Source: Mycobacterium neglectum
GTDB lineage: Bacteria; Actinomycetota; Actinomycetes; Mycobacteriales; Mycobacteriaceae
Reading direction: 5' to 3'
DNA: 41,254 nucleotides
Assembly: GCF_002591975.1 (NCBI RefSeq)
Contig: NZ_NVQE01000051.1
Location: 1 to 41,254 of the forward strand
Shown one piece after another: positions 1 through 8,424 of the stretch. The position numbers and the translations under genes were made by a program. Below the pieces are notes generated by a model, which was given only the letters and a program-made list of their open reading frames with translations, searched no databases and was not told the DNA's origin. Each line of letters starts with the position of its first letter. Within the stretch, counting starts at the first letter, position 1.

Positions 1-42
1 GGGATAGAGCGTCTGGGGGTGGGGCGCTGTAGGGGTAGACAT
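1..42 (-). CDS. 5' end of an unidentified gene (partial)
   Basis: An ATG at 40-42 on the minus strand opens a frame that runs off the window edge after 14 codons without a stop. A GGAG Shine-Dalgarno-like element sits 8 bases before this ATG. It follows the P450 stop by about 40 bases on the same strand, so it is probably the next gene of the TetR-ferredoxin-P450 operon. The visible N-terminus is Pro/Thr-rich and too short to identify. Confidence 0.5.
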   Translation of the reverse strand, partial: MSTPTAPHPQTLYP

Positions 43-83
43 CGTTGGTACTCCAATCGGGCTGTGGAAGCGGGTGCTCGGTG

Positions 84-1319
84 CTAGAAGGTCACCGGTA
101 GTTCGTAGACGCCATAGGCGAGGCGGTCGTGCTTGAAGGGCACCTCGTCGAACGGGATCGCCAGCCGCAGCGTCGGGATACGGCGCAACAGCGTGTGGAA
201 CACGATCTGCAGTTCGGCGCGCGCGAGCTGCTGCCCGACGCATTGATGCCTGCCGTAACCGAAGCCGAGCTGCTGGCCGGCATCGCGGGTGAAGTCGAGC
301 CTGTCAGGTTCGGGGTACGCGGCGGCATCCCAATTGGCCGGGGCCAGGTCGATGATGATGCCCTCGCCGGCGCGAATGGTCTCGCCGCCGATCTCGATGT
401 CGTCGATGGCCACCCGGCGCTGGCCGTTCTGGATGATCGACAGATAGCGCATCAACTCTTCCGCGGCGTTCGCGATGAACTTCGGATCGTTGGAATCGCG
501 GAGGAGCGCAGCCTGTTCGGGGTTCTCCAGCAGTGCGAGTACGCCGATACCGATCATGTTCGCCGTCGTCTCATGGCCGGCGATCAACAGCCCGGTGCCC
601 AGCTGAGCAGCCTCCTTGACACTGATTTCGCCTGCGGTCACCCGCTCGGCCAGGTCGGAGACAGCGTCCTCGGAGGGGTGCTCCATCTTCTTCTCGACCA
701 AGGCGATCAGATACTTGTGGAGGCTCATCGCCCCCTTTTGACCTTCTTCGGCGGACGCGTATCGGGCGAGCCCGACGTTGGCGTGGTGCTGGAAGAATTC
801 GTGGTCCTCGTACGGGACGCCGAGCATCTCGCTGATGACCTTTGTCGGCACCGGCAGCGCGAGCTTGGCGACGATGTCGGCGGGTTGGGGTCCCGCCAGA
901 ATCTCGTCGATGCACTCATCGGTGACTTCTTGGATGGCGGTGCGCAGGGCCTCGACGCGTTTGAACGTGAAAGGCTTTGACAGCATCCGGCGGAACCGGG
1001 TGTGCTCCTCGGCATCGGAAGTGAAGACCGACCGGGGCCGCTTGTTCACCGTCGAAAGCATGTGCTCATTCCAGTGCGGGAAACCGTCACGCCGGTCGTC
1101 GACACTGACGCGCGAGTCCGAGAACAATGCTCGTGCCACCTCGTGTCCGGTGATCAGCCACGGTGTGGTGCCATTCCAGATCCGCACCCGCGACAGCGGC
1201 TTGGCCTCACCCATCTCGAGCATCGGCAACGGCGGCGCAAACGGGCATCGGGCCGCTCGCTCCATCGGGTACTCGGGAATATCGGCCGAAACCTGTTCTG
1301 TGGCAAGGGTGTCTGACAT
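84..1319 (-). CDS. cytochrome P450
   Basis: Predicted soluble bacterial P450 of 411 residues, a normal length for the class. The I-helix oxygen-activation motif AGHETT is at residues 247-252, the ExxR pair at E288/R291, and the heme loop FGYGRHQCVG at 353-362 puts the thiolate ligand at Cys360. The frame continues upstream for 47 codons into the ferredoxin gene, but the ATG at 1319 has a GGAG element just before it and gives the usual N-terminus. The small ferredoxin 10 bases upstream is the likely electron donor; no ferredoxin reductase is visible nearby. By motif style it resembles actinobacterial CYP105-like enzymes (inference). The substrate cannot be read from sequence. The linked TetR suggests substrate-inducible expression. 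Confidence 0.95.
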   Translation of the reverse strand: MSDTLATEQVSADIPEYPMERAARCPFAPPLPMLEMGEAKPLSRVRIWNGTTPWLITGHEVARALFSDSRVSVDDRRDGFPHWNEHMLSTVNKRPRSVFTSDAEEHTRFRRMLSKPFTFKRVEALRTAIQEVTDECIDEILAGPQPADIVAKLALPVPTKVISEMLGVPYEDHEFFQHHANVGLARYASAEEGQKGAMSLHKYLIALVEKKMEHPSEDAVSDLAERVTAGEISVKEAAQLGTGLLIAGHETTANMIGIGVLALLENPEQAALLRDSNDPKFIANAAEELMRYLSIIQNGQRRVAIDDIEIGGETIRAGEGIIIDLAPANWDAAAYPEPDRLDFTRDAGQQLGFGYGRHQCVGQQLARAELQIVFHTLLRRIPTLRLAIPFDEVPFKHDRLAYGVYELPVTF

Positions 1320-1329
1320 GAATTCTCCG

Positions 1330-1524
1330 TCATTCCTCAATGTGAATGGCCAGGGCGGGGCACGCCGCGGCGGCCTTTCGGGTTTCTTCTGCCTGATCGG
1401 GGCCGGGTTCGTCGACAAGTAGCTCGACGACGCCGTCGTCGTCGCGCTGGTCGAATACATCTCCGGCGTTCATCACGCACATCCCGGACGAGACGCACCG
1501 GTCCTGGTCGACACTCACTTTCAC
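1330..1524 (-). CDS. 3Fe-4S type ferredoxin, P450 partner
   Basis: A 64-residue ferredoxin starting at GTG 1524. Cys10, Cys16 and Cys55 (the last followed by Pro) form the three-cysteine pattern of the short actinobacterial 3Fe-4S ferredoxins that feed P450s; the fourth cysteine of a 4Fe-4S cluster is replaced by Gly/Ser positions in the first motif. The GTG overlaps the TetR stop in a GTGA, so its translation is coupled to the regulator. The P450 follows 10 bases after its stop. The role, electron delivery to the P450 in the cytosol, is inferred from family and position. Confidence 0.9.
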   Translation of the reverse strand: MKVSVDQDRCVSSGMCVMNAGDVFDQRDDDGVVELLVDEPGPDQAEETRKAAAACPALAIHIEE

Positions 1525-2204
1525 GGTCGCTCCGTGATCGGCGCCTGCCACAACCCGACGATCGCGTCGATGAGGCCGGATGCCACCGAGCTCCACGTGG
1601 TTCGGGGCATCAGCGAATTGTGAGAAATATGAGAGCCCTGCGCGCCTTCGGCGAACGCACGCTCGAAATCGGCGCACGTGTGCATCATCAGGTTCCGCAC
1701 CATGATGTTGCGCTCGGTGACGACAGTCATCGGCAGGTCGGGCAGACAGCGAGTGATGCCATCGACAACGCGCAGCAGCGACGGCGAAGCGAGCGCGTCC
1801 TTCACGACGATCTTCTGGTAGGCGGGGTCGGCCAGCGCCTGGGCCGCGAAGCGCGCGTACCAGGTCGGGTTACCGAGCTGGTCGAGGTGCTCGGTGAGTG
1901 AACACACCATGCACGCGATCCAGTCGCGCAGGTCGGTCGAGTCGCCTCTGTCGGCAACCATCCGGGCGAGCAGCCGCTCGATCGGCACGCGGTGCTTCTG
2001 CTCGATCGCGCGCACGAGGTCGGCCTTGGTGCCGAAGTGGTAACCGACCGCGGCGTTGTTTCCCTGGCCGGCGGCCTCGCTGACCTGTCTGTTGGAGACG
2101 GCGTACACACCGTGCTCGGCGAACAACCGCTCGGCGGCAGCCAGGATCGCTTCGCGCGTGATGCTGGCGCGCTCGGTGCGAACGGTCCTGCTGGCTGTGG
2201 TCAC
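1521..2204 (-). CDS. TetR/AcrR family transcriptional regulator
   Basis: A 227-residue TetR-type repressor. The N-terminal third carries the helix-turn-helix, with the family pattern of Gly-Tyr-His-Phe-Gly-Thr-Lys followed by a hydrophobic helix; the rest is an all-helical ligand-binding region with no informative motif. The open frame continues upstream across the intergenic region, so I place the start at GTG 2204, just before the HTH domain; GTG 2180 is an alternative. It is first in a TetR-ferredoxin-P450 transcription unit and divergent from the hydrolase at 2310. An inverted repeat at 2231-2252 in the shared promoter is its probable operator, which would make it autoregulatory. Confidence 0.9.
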   Translation of the reverse strand: MTTASRTVRTERASITREAILAAAERLFAEHGVYAVSNRQVSEAAGQGNNAAVGYHFGTKADLVRAIEQKHRVPIERLLARMVADRGDSTDLRDWIACMVCSLTEHLDQLGNPTWYARFAAQALADPAYQKIVVKDALASPSLLRVVDGITRCLPDLPMTVVTERNIMVRNLMMHTCADFERAFAEGAQGSHISHNSLMPRTTWSSVASGLIDAIVGLWQAPITERP

Positions 2205-2230
2205 ACGATCAGTGAACCCCGTCTCAGCAG

Positions 2231-2252
2231 TTAAGTCAAGCGACTGATTTAA
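2231..2252. promoter_or_regulatory. candidate TetR operator (inverted repeat)
   Basis: TTAAGTCA at 2231-2238 and TGATTTAA at 2245-2252 form an 8-6-8 inverted repeat with one mismatch. It is AT-rich in a GC-rich genome and lies between the divergent starts of the TetR gene (2204) and the hydrolase (2310). Size and position fit a TetR-family operator controlling both directions. The assignment is inference from position. Confidence 0.55.
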
Positions 2253-2309
2253 ATAGACCGCGATGCCCCGCCTGCCCCATCCCCGCGTACCCATAGAGTG
2301 CCGCTGACC

Positions 2310-3032
2310 ATGACTAATTCGCGGTTCACCGAAAGCGGCGACGCCCGCATCCACTATCTCGACTCCGGGGGCGACGACCGTGGCGCTCCGGTCGTCTTCG
2401 TGCCCGGCATGACATGCATCGCCGACGATTACGCGGAAATCCTGCCGCTGTTCGGACGCAGGACCGTTGTCATCGACCTCAGGGGGCATGGCCGAAGCGG
2501 CGCCCCCGCGACCGGATACGACGCCGCGACGTTGAGCACCGACGTCGGTGCGGTGGTGGACGCCGTCACCGACGGGCCGGTGCACGTGGTGACGTTCTCG
2601 CGGGGCACGACCTACGCGCTGACGTGGGTGCTGGCCAACGTCGAGCGCGTTCGGTCCGTCGCTATCGGCGACTACGTGCCCGAGGAGAAGGTGTTGACTC
2701 CGGAGATGTCGCGACGCCTGCTCGACGGTCGCTGGCGCGGAACTGCGGTGCGCGAGCGCCTCGACGAGCACGCCGCGAACAAGGTGTTTCGCGCGGCTCA
2801 GGAGCGATCATTATGGGAGTCTCTTGCCCGACAACACCTTCCACTGCTAGCTGTGCGCAGCCGCGAACGCTTCCTCGTCGGCGACGCGCAGTGGTCGCGC
2901 TACCGGGCGTTGTTCCCGGACGCACATCTGGTTGAGTTCCCCGACTCGCCCCACGACATCTTTCGTCCCGACCGTGGCCGGTATCCTCGGCTGGTTTCCG
3001 AGCACGTCGACCGTGCGGACGAAGGCCGCTAG
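2310..3032 (+). CDS. alpha/beta hydrolase
   Basis: A 240-residue alpha/beta-fold hydrolase. The oxyanion-side loop PGMT is near residues 32-35, the nucleophile elbow is TFSRG with Ser97, and His215 in SPHD is the likely catalytic base. The elbow has Thr where the usual first Gly stands. Start ATG 2310 is preferred; GTG 2298 is in frame and neither has a clear Shine-Dalgarno. It is transcribed away from the TetR-P450 unit and ends in a 4-base convergent overlap with the SDR at 3029. Probable esterase or lactonase acting with the P450 unit; substrate unknown. Confidence 0.85.
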   Translation: MTNSRFTESGDARIHYLDSGGDDRGAPVVFVPGMTCIADDYAEILPLFGRRTVVIDLRGHGRSGAPATGYDAATLSTDVGAVVDAVTDGPVHVVTFSRGTTYALTWVLANVERVRSVAIGDYVPEEKVLTPEMSRRLLDGRWRGTAVRERLDEHAANKVFRAAQERSLWESLARQHLPLLAVRSRERFLVGDAQWSRYRALFPDAHLVEFPDSPHDIFRPDRGRYPRLVSEHVDRADEGR

Positions 3033-3841
3033 TCGGCCTTCGGCTTACGCGCGACCACCTTGCCCGCGCTCGTGCCGCCATCGACGGGAAGCACGGTGCC
3101 GGTGACATAGCGCGAGCGATCGGTGGCGAAGTAGAGCGCCGCTTCGGCGACATCTTCCATCGTGCCCTCGCGCTTTAGGGGGCGATCGTTGCGCATCTGC
3201 TCGCGGATCTTCGCCTCGAACTGCTCCAACTTCTCGAGGTCCTCCCCCGCCGCCGACTTGCGAACGATCGCTGTGCGGATGTTGCCTGGCGCGATGGCGT
3301 TCACCCGAATCTCATAATGTGCCAACTCAATTGCCGCCGACTTGGTGAACTGGATGACAGCGGCCTTCGATGCCCGGTAGGTCATGACGCCGCCGCCGGC
3401 CTGAATCCCGCCGATCGACGTCAGATTGATGATCGAGCCGCCGCCGTGTTGTGACATGTGCCGGGCCGCATCGCGCGTCCCTGCCATCACCGCCAGGACG
3501 TTTACCGCCATCACCTTGTGGAAGTCGGCGAGGTCGTCGTCGAGGAATCGGCGGTGCATCGTGCCCGACACCCCAGCGTTGTTGACCATCACGTGCAGGC
3601 CGCCGAGTCGGTCTACGGCCGTCGACACGAGCGCGCCCACCTGGTCGACGTCGGATACGTCGGCCTCGACGAAGAGAGCGTTGGCACCGATATCCGCCGC
3701 GAGCGCCGCACCGGCGTCGGTGTCGACGTCGCCGATCAGCACCTTGGCGCCTTCGGCGGCGAACCTGCGCGCAAGACCTTCGCCCAGGCCCGACGCTCCG
3801 CCGGTCACGATCGCGACCTTGCCCGCCAGTTCGTCTGTCAT
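3029..3841 (-). CDS. short-chain dehydrogenase/reductase
   Basis: A 270-residue classical SDR, last gene of the ten-gene mhp-headed operon. The cofactor motif TGGASGLG is at residues 13-20, NNAG at 87-90, and the catalytic Ser142, Tyr155 and Lys159 are present. Asp38 at the end of the second strand suggests NAD preference (inference). AAGGAG lies 6 bases before ATG 3841, and the ATG overlaps the upstream hydrolase stop as ATGA. It probably oxidises or reduces a hydroxy/keto group of a pathway intermediate. Confidence 0.92.
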   Translation of the reverse strand: MTDELAGKVAIVTGGASGLGEGLARRFAAEGAKVLIGDVDTDAGAALAADIGANALFVEADVSDVDQVGALVSTAVDRLGGLHVMVNNAGVSGTMHRRFLDDDLADFHKVMAVNVLAVMAGTRDAARHMSQHGGGSIINLTSIGGIQAGGGVMTYRASKAAVIQFTKSAAIELAHYEIRVNAIAPGNIRTAIVRKSAAGEDLEKLEQFEAKIREQMRNDRPLKREGTMEDVAEAALYFATDRSRYVTGTVLPVDGGTSAGKVVARKPKAD

Positions 3842-4674
3842 GCTGCTCCTTCGCACTGCTCGGCCAGGAAAGCCATCAGCAGGTCGTTGACCGCCGCGGG
3901 CTGTTCGATCTGCGGGCAGTGCCCCGCATCGGGGATCACCGCCGAACGGGCGGACGCGATCTGGCCGGCGATCTCAGCCGCCCAGCCCCGCGGGAGCAGC
4001 TTGTCTGCACCGCCTTCGAGTATCAGCGTGGGCACTGCGATGCGTTCATACGCGCGTGCGCTCGACGGCAGCGGTGGCGGCGCCAGCCCGGGACGGCGAA
4101 ACCTTGCTCCCGCCAAAGCTTCCCAAGCACCCGGGGCGATGCTCGAGTCGTATCGCCGTTGCACGTAGGACTCGTCTGCCACGTATGAGGGATCGTAGAA
4201 GAGTGCCTCGACAATTCGACGCATACCGTCGAGCGTGGCGTCATAGTCGTAGAGCGCCGCCGAATGCTCGTTGCGTTGAATCTCGCCTCCGCCGCAGATC
4301 ATCACCAAGCTTCGCGCGGGCAGCACCGGCGACTCCGAGGTGGCGTCAACGAACAGATTGACCGCGCCCATCGAGTTCCCGACAAAATGCGCTGATTCGA
4401 CGCCGACGACCTCACAGAACCGCGCGATGTGGCGGATCCGCATGCCGCGGCCGTCATTGAAGTCGATGACCTTGGCGGACGCGCCAAAACCCAGCATCTC
4501 CAAAGCGAGGACGCGATGCCGCCGCGCCAGGGCGTCGATGTTGTTCTCCCACGCAATCTGGGCATCGACACCGAACTCGCCGCCGTGCAGCAGAATCACC
4601 GGATCGCCTTGCCCTGCCTCGAGATAACCCGTGGCGAGACCGTCGACCAGGACAGTCTTACGCGCTGCGCTCAC
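3838..4674 (-). CDS. alpha/beta hydrolase, C-C bond hydrolase type
   Basis: A 278-residue alpha/beta hydrolase resembling meta-cleavage product hydrolases. It has the oxyanion HGG at residues 30-32, the nucleophile elbow GNSMG with Ser101, the acid Asp224 and the base His252 in AGHCPQ. GTG 4674 overlaps the FMN reductase stop as GTGA; ATG 4686 is an in-frame alternative. It is the second such hydrolase of this operon besides mhpC, so it may act on a later C-C cleavage or on an ester/lactone formed by the flavin monooxygenase. Those alternatives cannot be separated from sequence. Confidence 0.87.
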   Translation of the reverse strand: MSAARKTVLVDGLATGYLEAGQGDPVILLHGGEFGVDAQIAWENNIDALARRHRVLALEMLGFGASAKVIDFNDGRGMRIRHIARFCEVVGVESAHFVGNSMGAVNLFVDATSESPVLPARSLVMICGGGEIQRNEHSAALYDYDATLDGMRRIVEALFYDPSYVADESYVQRRYDSSIAPGAWEALAGARFRRPGLAPPPLPSSARAYERIAVPTLILEGGADKLLPRGWAAEIAGQIASARSAVIPDAGHCPQIEQPAAVNDLLMAFLAEQCEGAA

Positions 4675-5261
4675 GCGGTTTCCCATGCGGACTGAGCGAA
4701 GGTCAGTACCTGCGTGGCCAACATCTCGAGCTGATCGCAGACCGACGCGTCGGTCAACTCGCCTGCGTTGTCCCAGATCTTGTCGGCGGAGTTGATGGCC
4801 ACCCCGAGCGGTGTCGGCCAGGCCCGCAGCGCGTGCCCGATGGAACGCAGCTGGCCCAGCGTGCCCACCGCTGCCTGCCAGCCGTAGGCGCAACTGATGC
4901 ATCCCCACGGCGTGTTGTCGAGGTATACGCGAGGATCTTCGCGCAGATCCTCGATGTAATCGAGCGCATTCTTGACCAGGCCGGAGATCGCCCCGTGGTA
5001 TCCGGGCGATCCGACGACGACGGCATCGGCGTCGCGCAGAGCACTCACGAGCTCGAGAGCCTTTGGCGTGCGCTCCAGTTCGTGTGGCGCGTACATCGGG
5101 AGATCAAGGTCCGGCCCACTGAAGAACCGGGTGCGCCCACCTTGGCGTTCGACCGATGCCAGGCAGTAGCGAAGCGCGCGCTCGGTCGACGAGTTGGCGC
5201 GCAGCGTGCCGCCGAGTCCGACGATCAGCGGTGCTCCGCCGGTGGTTGTGCTTGCGGTCAT
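4671..5261 (-). CDS. NAD(P)H-dependent FMN reductase
   Basis: A 196-residue flavodoxin-fold reductase of the SsuE/ArsH-like NADPH-dependent FMN reductase family. The FMN phosphate loop GGTLRANSSTE is near the N-terminus and the GSPGYHGAISG segment near residues 88-98 is the isoalloxazine-binding loop of the family. ATG 5261 has AGGTGA 6 bases upstream and follows the cyclase stop closely. The operon also encodes a luciferase-like monooxygenase (7093-8424), so it plausibly supplies reduced FMN to that enzyme as a two-component system (inference). Confidence 0.9.
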   Translation of the reverse strand: MTASTTTGGAPLIVGLGGTLRANSSTERALRYCLASVERQGGRTRFFSGPDLDLPMYAPHELERTPKALELVSALRDADAVVVGSPGYHGAISGLVKNALDYIEDLREDPRVYLDNTPWGCISCAYGWQAAVGTLGQLRSIGHALRAWPTPLGVAINSADKIWDNAGELTDASVCDQLEMLATQVLTFAQSAWETA

Positions 5262-5270
5262 GGTTCTCAC

Positions 5271-6260
5271 CTACTTGATTGCAATCGGGTTCACGGGCGA
5301 TCCGACGGCGCCGGTCACCCTCAGCGGCGGAGCGATGAGCTGGAATTCGTATACCCCGTCGGCCGCGCAATCGGCCGCCAATGCGGTCAGATCCCAGTAC
5401 TCGCCGAGCATCAATCCCATGTCACGCAGGCACAGCATGTGCATCGGCAGGAAGACACCGTCGACACCGGGAAGCGGGTTTTCCACCATCAGGTTGTCAG
5501 CCGCGATGGCGGCCACTTCGTGGTCGTGCAGCCACGACGCGCACGTCCAGTCCAGGCCGGCGCCGGGTTCACTGCCGTCGCCCGTTTCGAGAAACCTTGC
5601 CCACCAACCGGTCCGGACCAGGACGATGTCGCCGCGTTCGACCGTGACTCCCTGCGCCCGAGCGGCCGCGTCGAGTTCGGCAGGGGTGATCGGGTCGCCG
5701 AGATCGCAGAACGTCTCTACGCCGCGCAGGCGGACGATGTCGAGCAACACGCCGCGCGAGGTGATGCCCTTGCCGTCCACCTTGTCAATCCCGCAGTGGT
5801 AGGCGCCGAGGCTGGTCACCGAGCTTGCGGGAAACCCGTTGTACAGCTTGTCCTCGTAGTACACGTGCGACAACGCATCCCACTGGGTCGCGGCCTGCAG
5901 CGGCATGATGATGATGTCGTCGTTGAACCGCATCGGGCCGTTGACCCAGTACTCGCTGAGTTGAGCCGCTGCCGGATTCTTCAGCCACGCCGGGCCGTAC
6001 TCGGCCAGGGTGCTGGCATCGCCACCGTCGATCGTCATCACGTGCAGTGGGTTCTGCCTGAAGTGGAATGCGCCCTGCGGACCGGACGATCCGAAGTCGA
6101 CACCGAGCGGAAAGACCTTGCCGTGTCTGGCCAGACTGGCGGCCTGGGCAACCTTGTCCGCCGTGATGAGGTTCAGCGTGCCGATTTCATCGGCCTCACC
6201 CCAGCGTCCCCAGTTACGGACGTCGTCGGCGACCCGCCGGAAGTCGCTCATGCTGGCCAT
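5271..6260 (-). CDS. cyclase family protein (kynurenine formamidase-like fold)
   Basis: A 329-residue member of the cyclase family (PF04199), metal-dependent hydrolases that include kynurenine formamidase. The segment QWDALSHVYYEDKLYNG near residue 125 matches the metal-binding region of the long bacterial subgroup, with Asp and His as probable ligands. The C-terminal part has the conserved MHMLCLRDMG block. ATG 6260 is preceded by AGAGGCGAG. In this operon a hydrolytic role on a lactone, enol ester or amide intermediate is plausible; the exact reaction is unknown. Confidence 0.87.
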   Translation of the reverse strand: MASMSDFRRVADDVRNWGRWGEADEIGTLNLITADKVAQAASLARHGKVFPLGVDFGSSGPQGAFHFRQNPLHVMTIDGGDASTLAEYGPAWLKNPAAAQLSEYWVNGPMRFNDDIIIMPLQAATQWDALSHVYYEDKLYNGFPASSVTSLGAYHCGIDKVDGKGITSRGVLLDIVRLRGVETFCDLGDPITPAELDAAARAQGVTVERGDIVLVRTGWWARFLETGDGSEPGAGLDWTCASWLHDHEVAAIAADNLMVENPLPGVDGVFLPMHMLCLRDMGLMLGEYWDLTALAADCAADGVYEFQLIAPPLRVTGAVGSPVNPIAIK

Positions 6261-6270
6261 AGCTCGCCTC

Positions 6271-7089
6271 TCATCGTCGCGGAACCGAGCCGGCGAGGTC
6301 CGTTTCGCCGATCGTTCCGCCGTCCACCCAGATCACCTGTCCGGTGAGGTAACTGGCTGCCTTGCTGTTCAGGAAGACCAGCACGCTGGCCTGCTCTCCG
6401 GGATCGGCGGCCCGTCCCAGCGGAGTACGGAAGGAATCCAAGAACTCCTGTCCGTAGGCCGATCGCAGCTGGTCGAGTATCGGGGTGTCCGTGACGCCCG
6501 GTGCGGTGCAGTTGATTCGGATTCCCTTGGCTCCCAGTGCTACGACGTTTGCCATCCCGTACAGAATGATCGCCTCCTTGGAGAGCCGGTAGCCACCGCC
6601 GTCGGCGACGGCCTTCGGATTGCGCTCGCACCATTCGATGCCGTCGTCCATCGTCACGGTATCCACCAGGCCCGCGGTGACGCCGGCGTTCTCCCGATAT
6701 GCCGATGCGGCCAACGACGAGACGGAGGCGATGGCCGACCCGGGGGGCATCGTGGGTATCAGCGCCTCGGTGAACCGCCGGGTACCGAGGAAGTTGATGG
6801 TGATCACCCGCAACGGATCACGGATCCCCGATGACACCCCGGCGACATTGAACAACGCATCGACCCGGCCCCCGATCGCGGCGGCCGCGGCGTCGATCGA
6901 CGACGGATCGTAGAGATCCAGGGAGATGAACTCGCCGATGTTGAAGTCGGGCGGTCGGATATCGAGACCGATCACCTCGGCCCCGAGGTCGGCGAGTTGC
7001 TGCGCCAACGCGGCGCCGATGCCCGAAGCGCATCCGGTGACGACGACCCGGCGGCCGTCGTAGCGCCACAGCTCGTCAATCTGGACCAC
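6271..7089 (-). CDS. SDR, 3-alpha-hydroxysteroid dehydrogenase/carbonyl reductase-like
   Basis: A 272-residue SDR. The N-terminal TGCASGIG motif, NVAG in place of NNAG, a long insert before the catalytic YRLSK, and the C-terminal YLTGQVIWVDGG resemble the 3-alpha-hydroxysteroid dehydrogenase/carbonyl reductase subgroup. An Asp in GLDIRPP after strand two points to NAD. The start is GTG 7089, three bases after the upstream LLM stop. It would interconvert a ring hydroxyl and ketone in the pathway; the steroid-like resemblance fits the KstD-like neighbours but does not prove a steroid substrate. Confidence 0.9.
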   Translation of the reverse strand: MVQIDELWRYDGRRVVVTGCASGIGAALAQQLADLGAEVIGLDIRPPDFNIGEFISLDLYDPSSIDAAAAAIGGRVDALFNVAGVSSGIRDPLRVITINFLGTRRFTEALIPTMPPGSAIASVSSLAASAYRENAGVTAGLVDTVTMDDGIEWCERNPKAVADGGGYRLSKEAIILYGMANVVALGAKGIRINCTAPGVTDTPILDQLRSAYGQEFLDSFRTPLGRAADPGEQASVLVFLNSKAASYLTGQVIWVDGGTIGETDLAGSVPRR

Positions 7090-7092
7090 GGA

Positions 7093-8424
7093 TCAACTCT
7101 TGTCCGCGGCAGGATTTCTACTCGTCCACCCCTCCCCTGTTTTGAGTTTCGCCGCTGCCGCCTCGATTCCGGCGTTCATCTCGTCCATCGCCAGGGATAC
7201 CTCGTTGGCGGTGTAGTTCTCGCGGCCGGTGGGCAGACCGCCGAATGCATAGGTCTCGTCGAACAGCGGTGATTTCGACTTGGGCCGGCGCGCCTCGGCC
7301 TTCTCCAACACGGGCGCTAGCCGCTTGGCCTTTTCGGCCACCGCCTTGGCGTCGCGCTCGATGAACTCGGGCAGGACCTCGGAGCCCATCAGCTCGATGG
7401 ACTCCATGGTCTCCTCGTGGCGGCGCGGCGTGAGGAGCAGGATCAGTTCGTCGACGCCGCTTTCCTCGTAGCCGCGCAGGAACTCGCGCACGGTTGCCGG
7501 ACTCCCGATCGGGCCCCGGTCAGGTCCGTACACGATGCTCGGATCCTTGTCGATCTCTTCGAGGTGCCGCTTCCACACCCCGGTCCGGCCCGGTGTGTGC
7601 ATACCGGTCATGTAGTAGTGCATGATTCCGAACGCGAAGAACCCGCCGCCCTTTCCAAGTCGCTCGATGGCCTGCTCATCGGTCTTGGCCACCATCATCG
7701 ACAGGTCGCCGCCGATGGCGAGGATGTTGGGGTTCATCTGGGGCGTGACCGGAACGGCGCTCTCTTCGAACTCCTTGTAATAGCCGTTGACCCGTTCGGT
7801 CAGTGGGCCAGGACCGGTGTAGGCGAAACTCAGGGCGCCGAGGCCCTTTTGCGCGGCCATCGACACCGAAGCGGGTCGTGTGCAGGCCACCCATACCGGC
7901 GGATGCGGCTTCTGCAGCGGCTTGGGAACGACGTTGCGCGGCGGCATCTCGATGTGCTGACCCTTGAAACCGGTGAACGGCTCCTCGGTCATACAGCGGA
8001 TCGAGACTTCCAGCGCCTCTTCCCACATCGCACGCTTGTCGGCGGGGTCGATGCCGAACCCGCCGAGCTCACCGACCGAGGACGACTCGCCGGTGCCGAA
8101 CTCCACTCGACCGCTGGACAACAAATCGAGGGTCGCGACGCGCTCAGCCACGCGGGCGGGGTGATTGACCGCGGGCGGCAGGTGCATGATACCGAATCCG
8201 AGCCGAATGTCCTTGGTGCGCTGACTCGCCGCCGACAGGAAGATCTCGGGAGCGGTGGAGTGGCAGTACTCCTCGAGGAAGTGGTGTTCGGTCAGCCACA
8301 CCGTGGAGAAACCGGCCTTGTCGGCGGCCTCCACCTCGTCGAGACCGTCCAGGAAAAGCTTGTGCTCGTCATCGTCACTCCATGGCCGCGGCAGCGGGAA
8401 TTCATAGAACAGCGAGATCTTCAT
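7093..8424 (-). CDS. luciferase-like (LLM class) flavin-dependent monooxygenase
   Basis: A 443-residue protein of the bacterial luciferase superfamily. The N-terminal half has the family blocks TVWLTEHHFLEEY, GFGIMHLPP and RVEFGTGES, and a substrate-side PPVWVACTRP block. It is longer than most family members because of a charged C-terminal tail of about 80 residues. ATG 8424 overlaps the flavoprotein stop as ATGA, with AAAGG upstream. The FMN reductase in the same operon suggests an FMNH2-dependent oxygenase, possibly Baeyer-Villiger type or a hydroxylase; F420 use remains possible. Confidence 0.9.
   Translation of the reverse strand: MKISLFYEFPLPRPWSDDDEHKLFLDGLDEVEAADKAGFSTVWLTEHHFLEEYCHSTAPEIFLSAASQRTKDIRLGFGIMHLPPAVNHPARVAERVATLDLLSSGRVEFGTGESSSVGELGGFGIDPADKRAMWEEALEVSIRCMTEEPFTGFKGQHIEMPPRNVVPKPLQKPHPPVWVACTRPASVSMAAQKGLGALSFAYTGPGPLTERVNGYYKEFEESAVPVTPQMNPNILAIGGDLSMMVAKTDEQAIERLGKGGGFFAFGIMHYYMTGMHTPGRTGVWKRHLEEIDKDPSIVYGPDRGPIGSPATVREFLRGYEESGVDELILLLTPRRHEETMESIELMGSEVLPEFIERDAKAVAEKAKRLAPVLEKAEARRPKSKSPLFDETYAFGGLPTGRENYTANEVSLAMDEMNAGIEAAAAKLKTGEGWTSRNPAADKS

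Noticed and set aside
2205..2771. N-terminal extension of the first TetR
   Set aside because: It runs across the divergent promoter and the opposite hydrolase gene, and TetR homology begins right after GTG 2204.
4833..6347. A 504-codon open frame on the plus strand
   Set aside because: It lies antisense to the FMN reductase and cyclase genes, which have clear family motifs and ribosome sites. Its translation is rich in Arg, His and Gln without any domain, as expected for a high-GC shadow frame.
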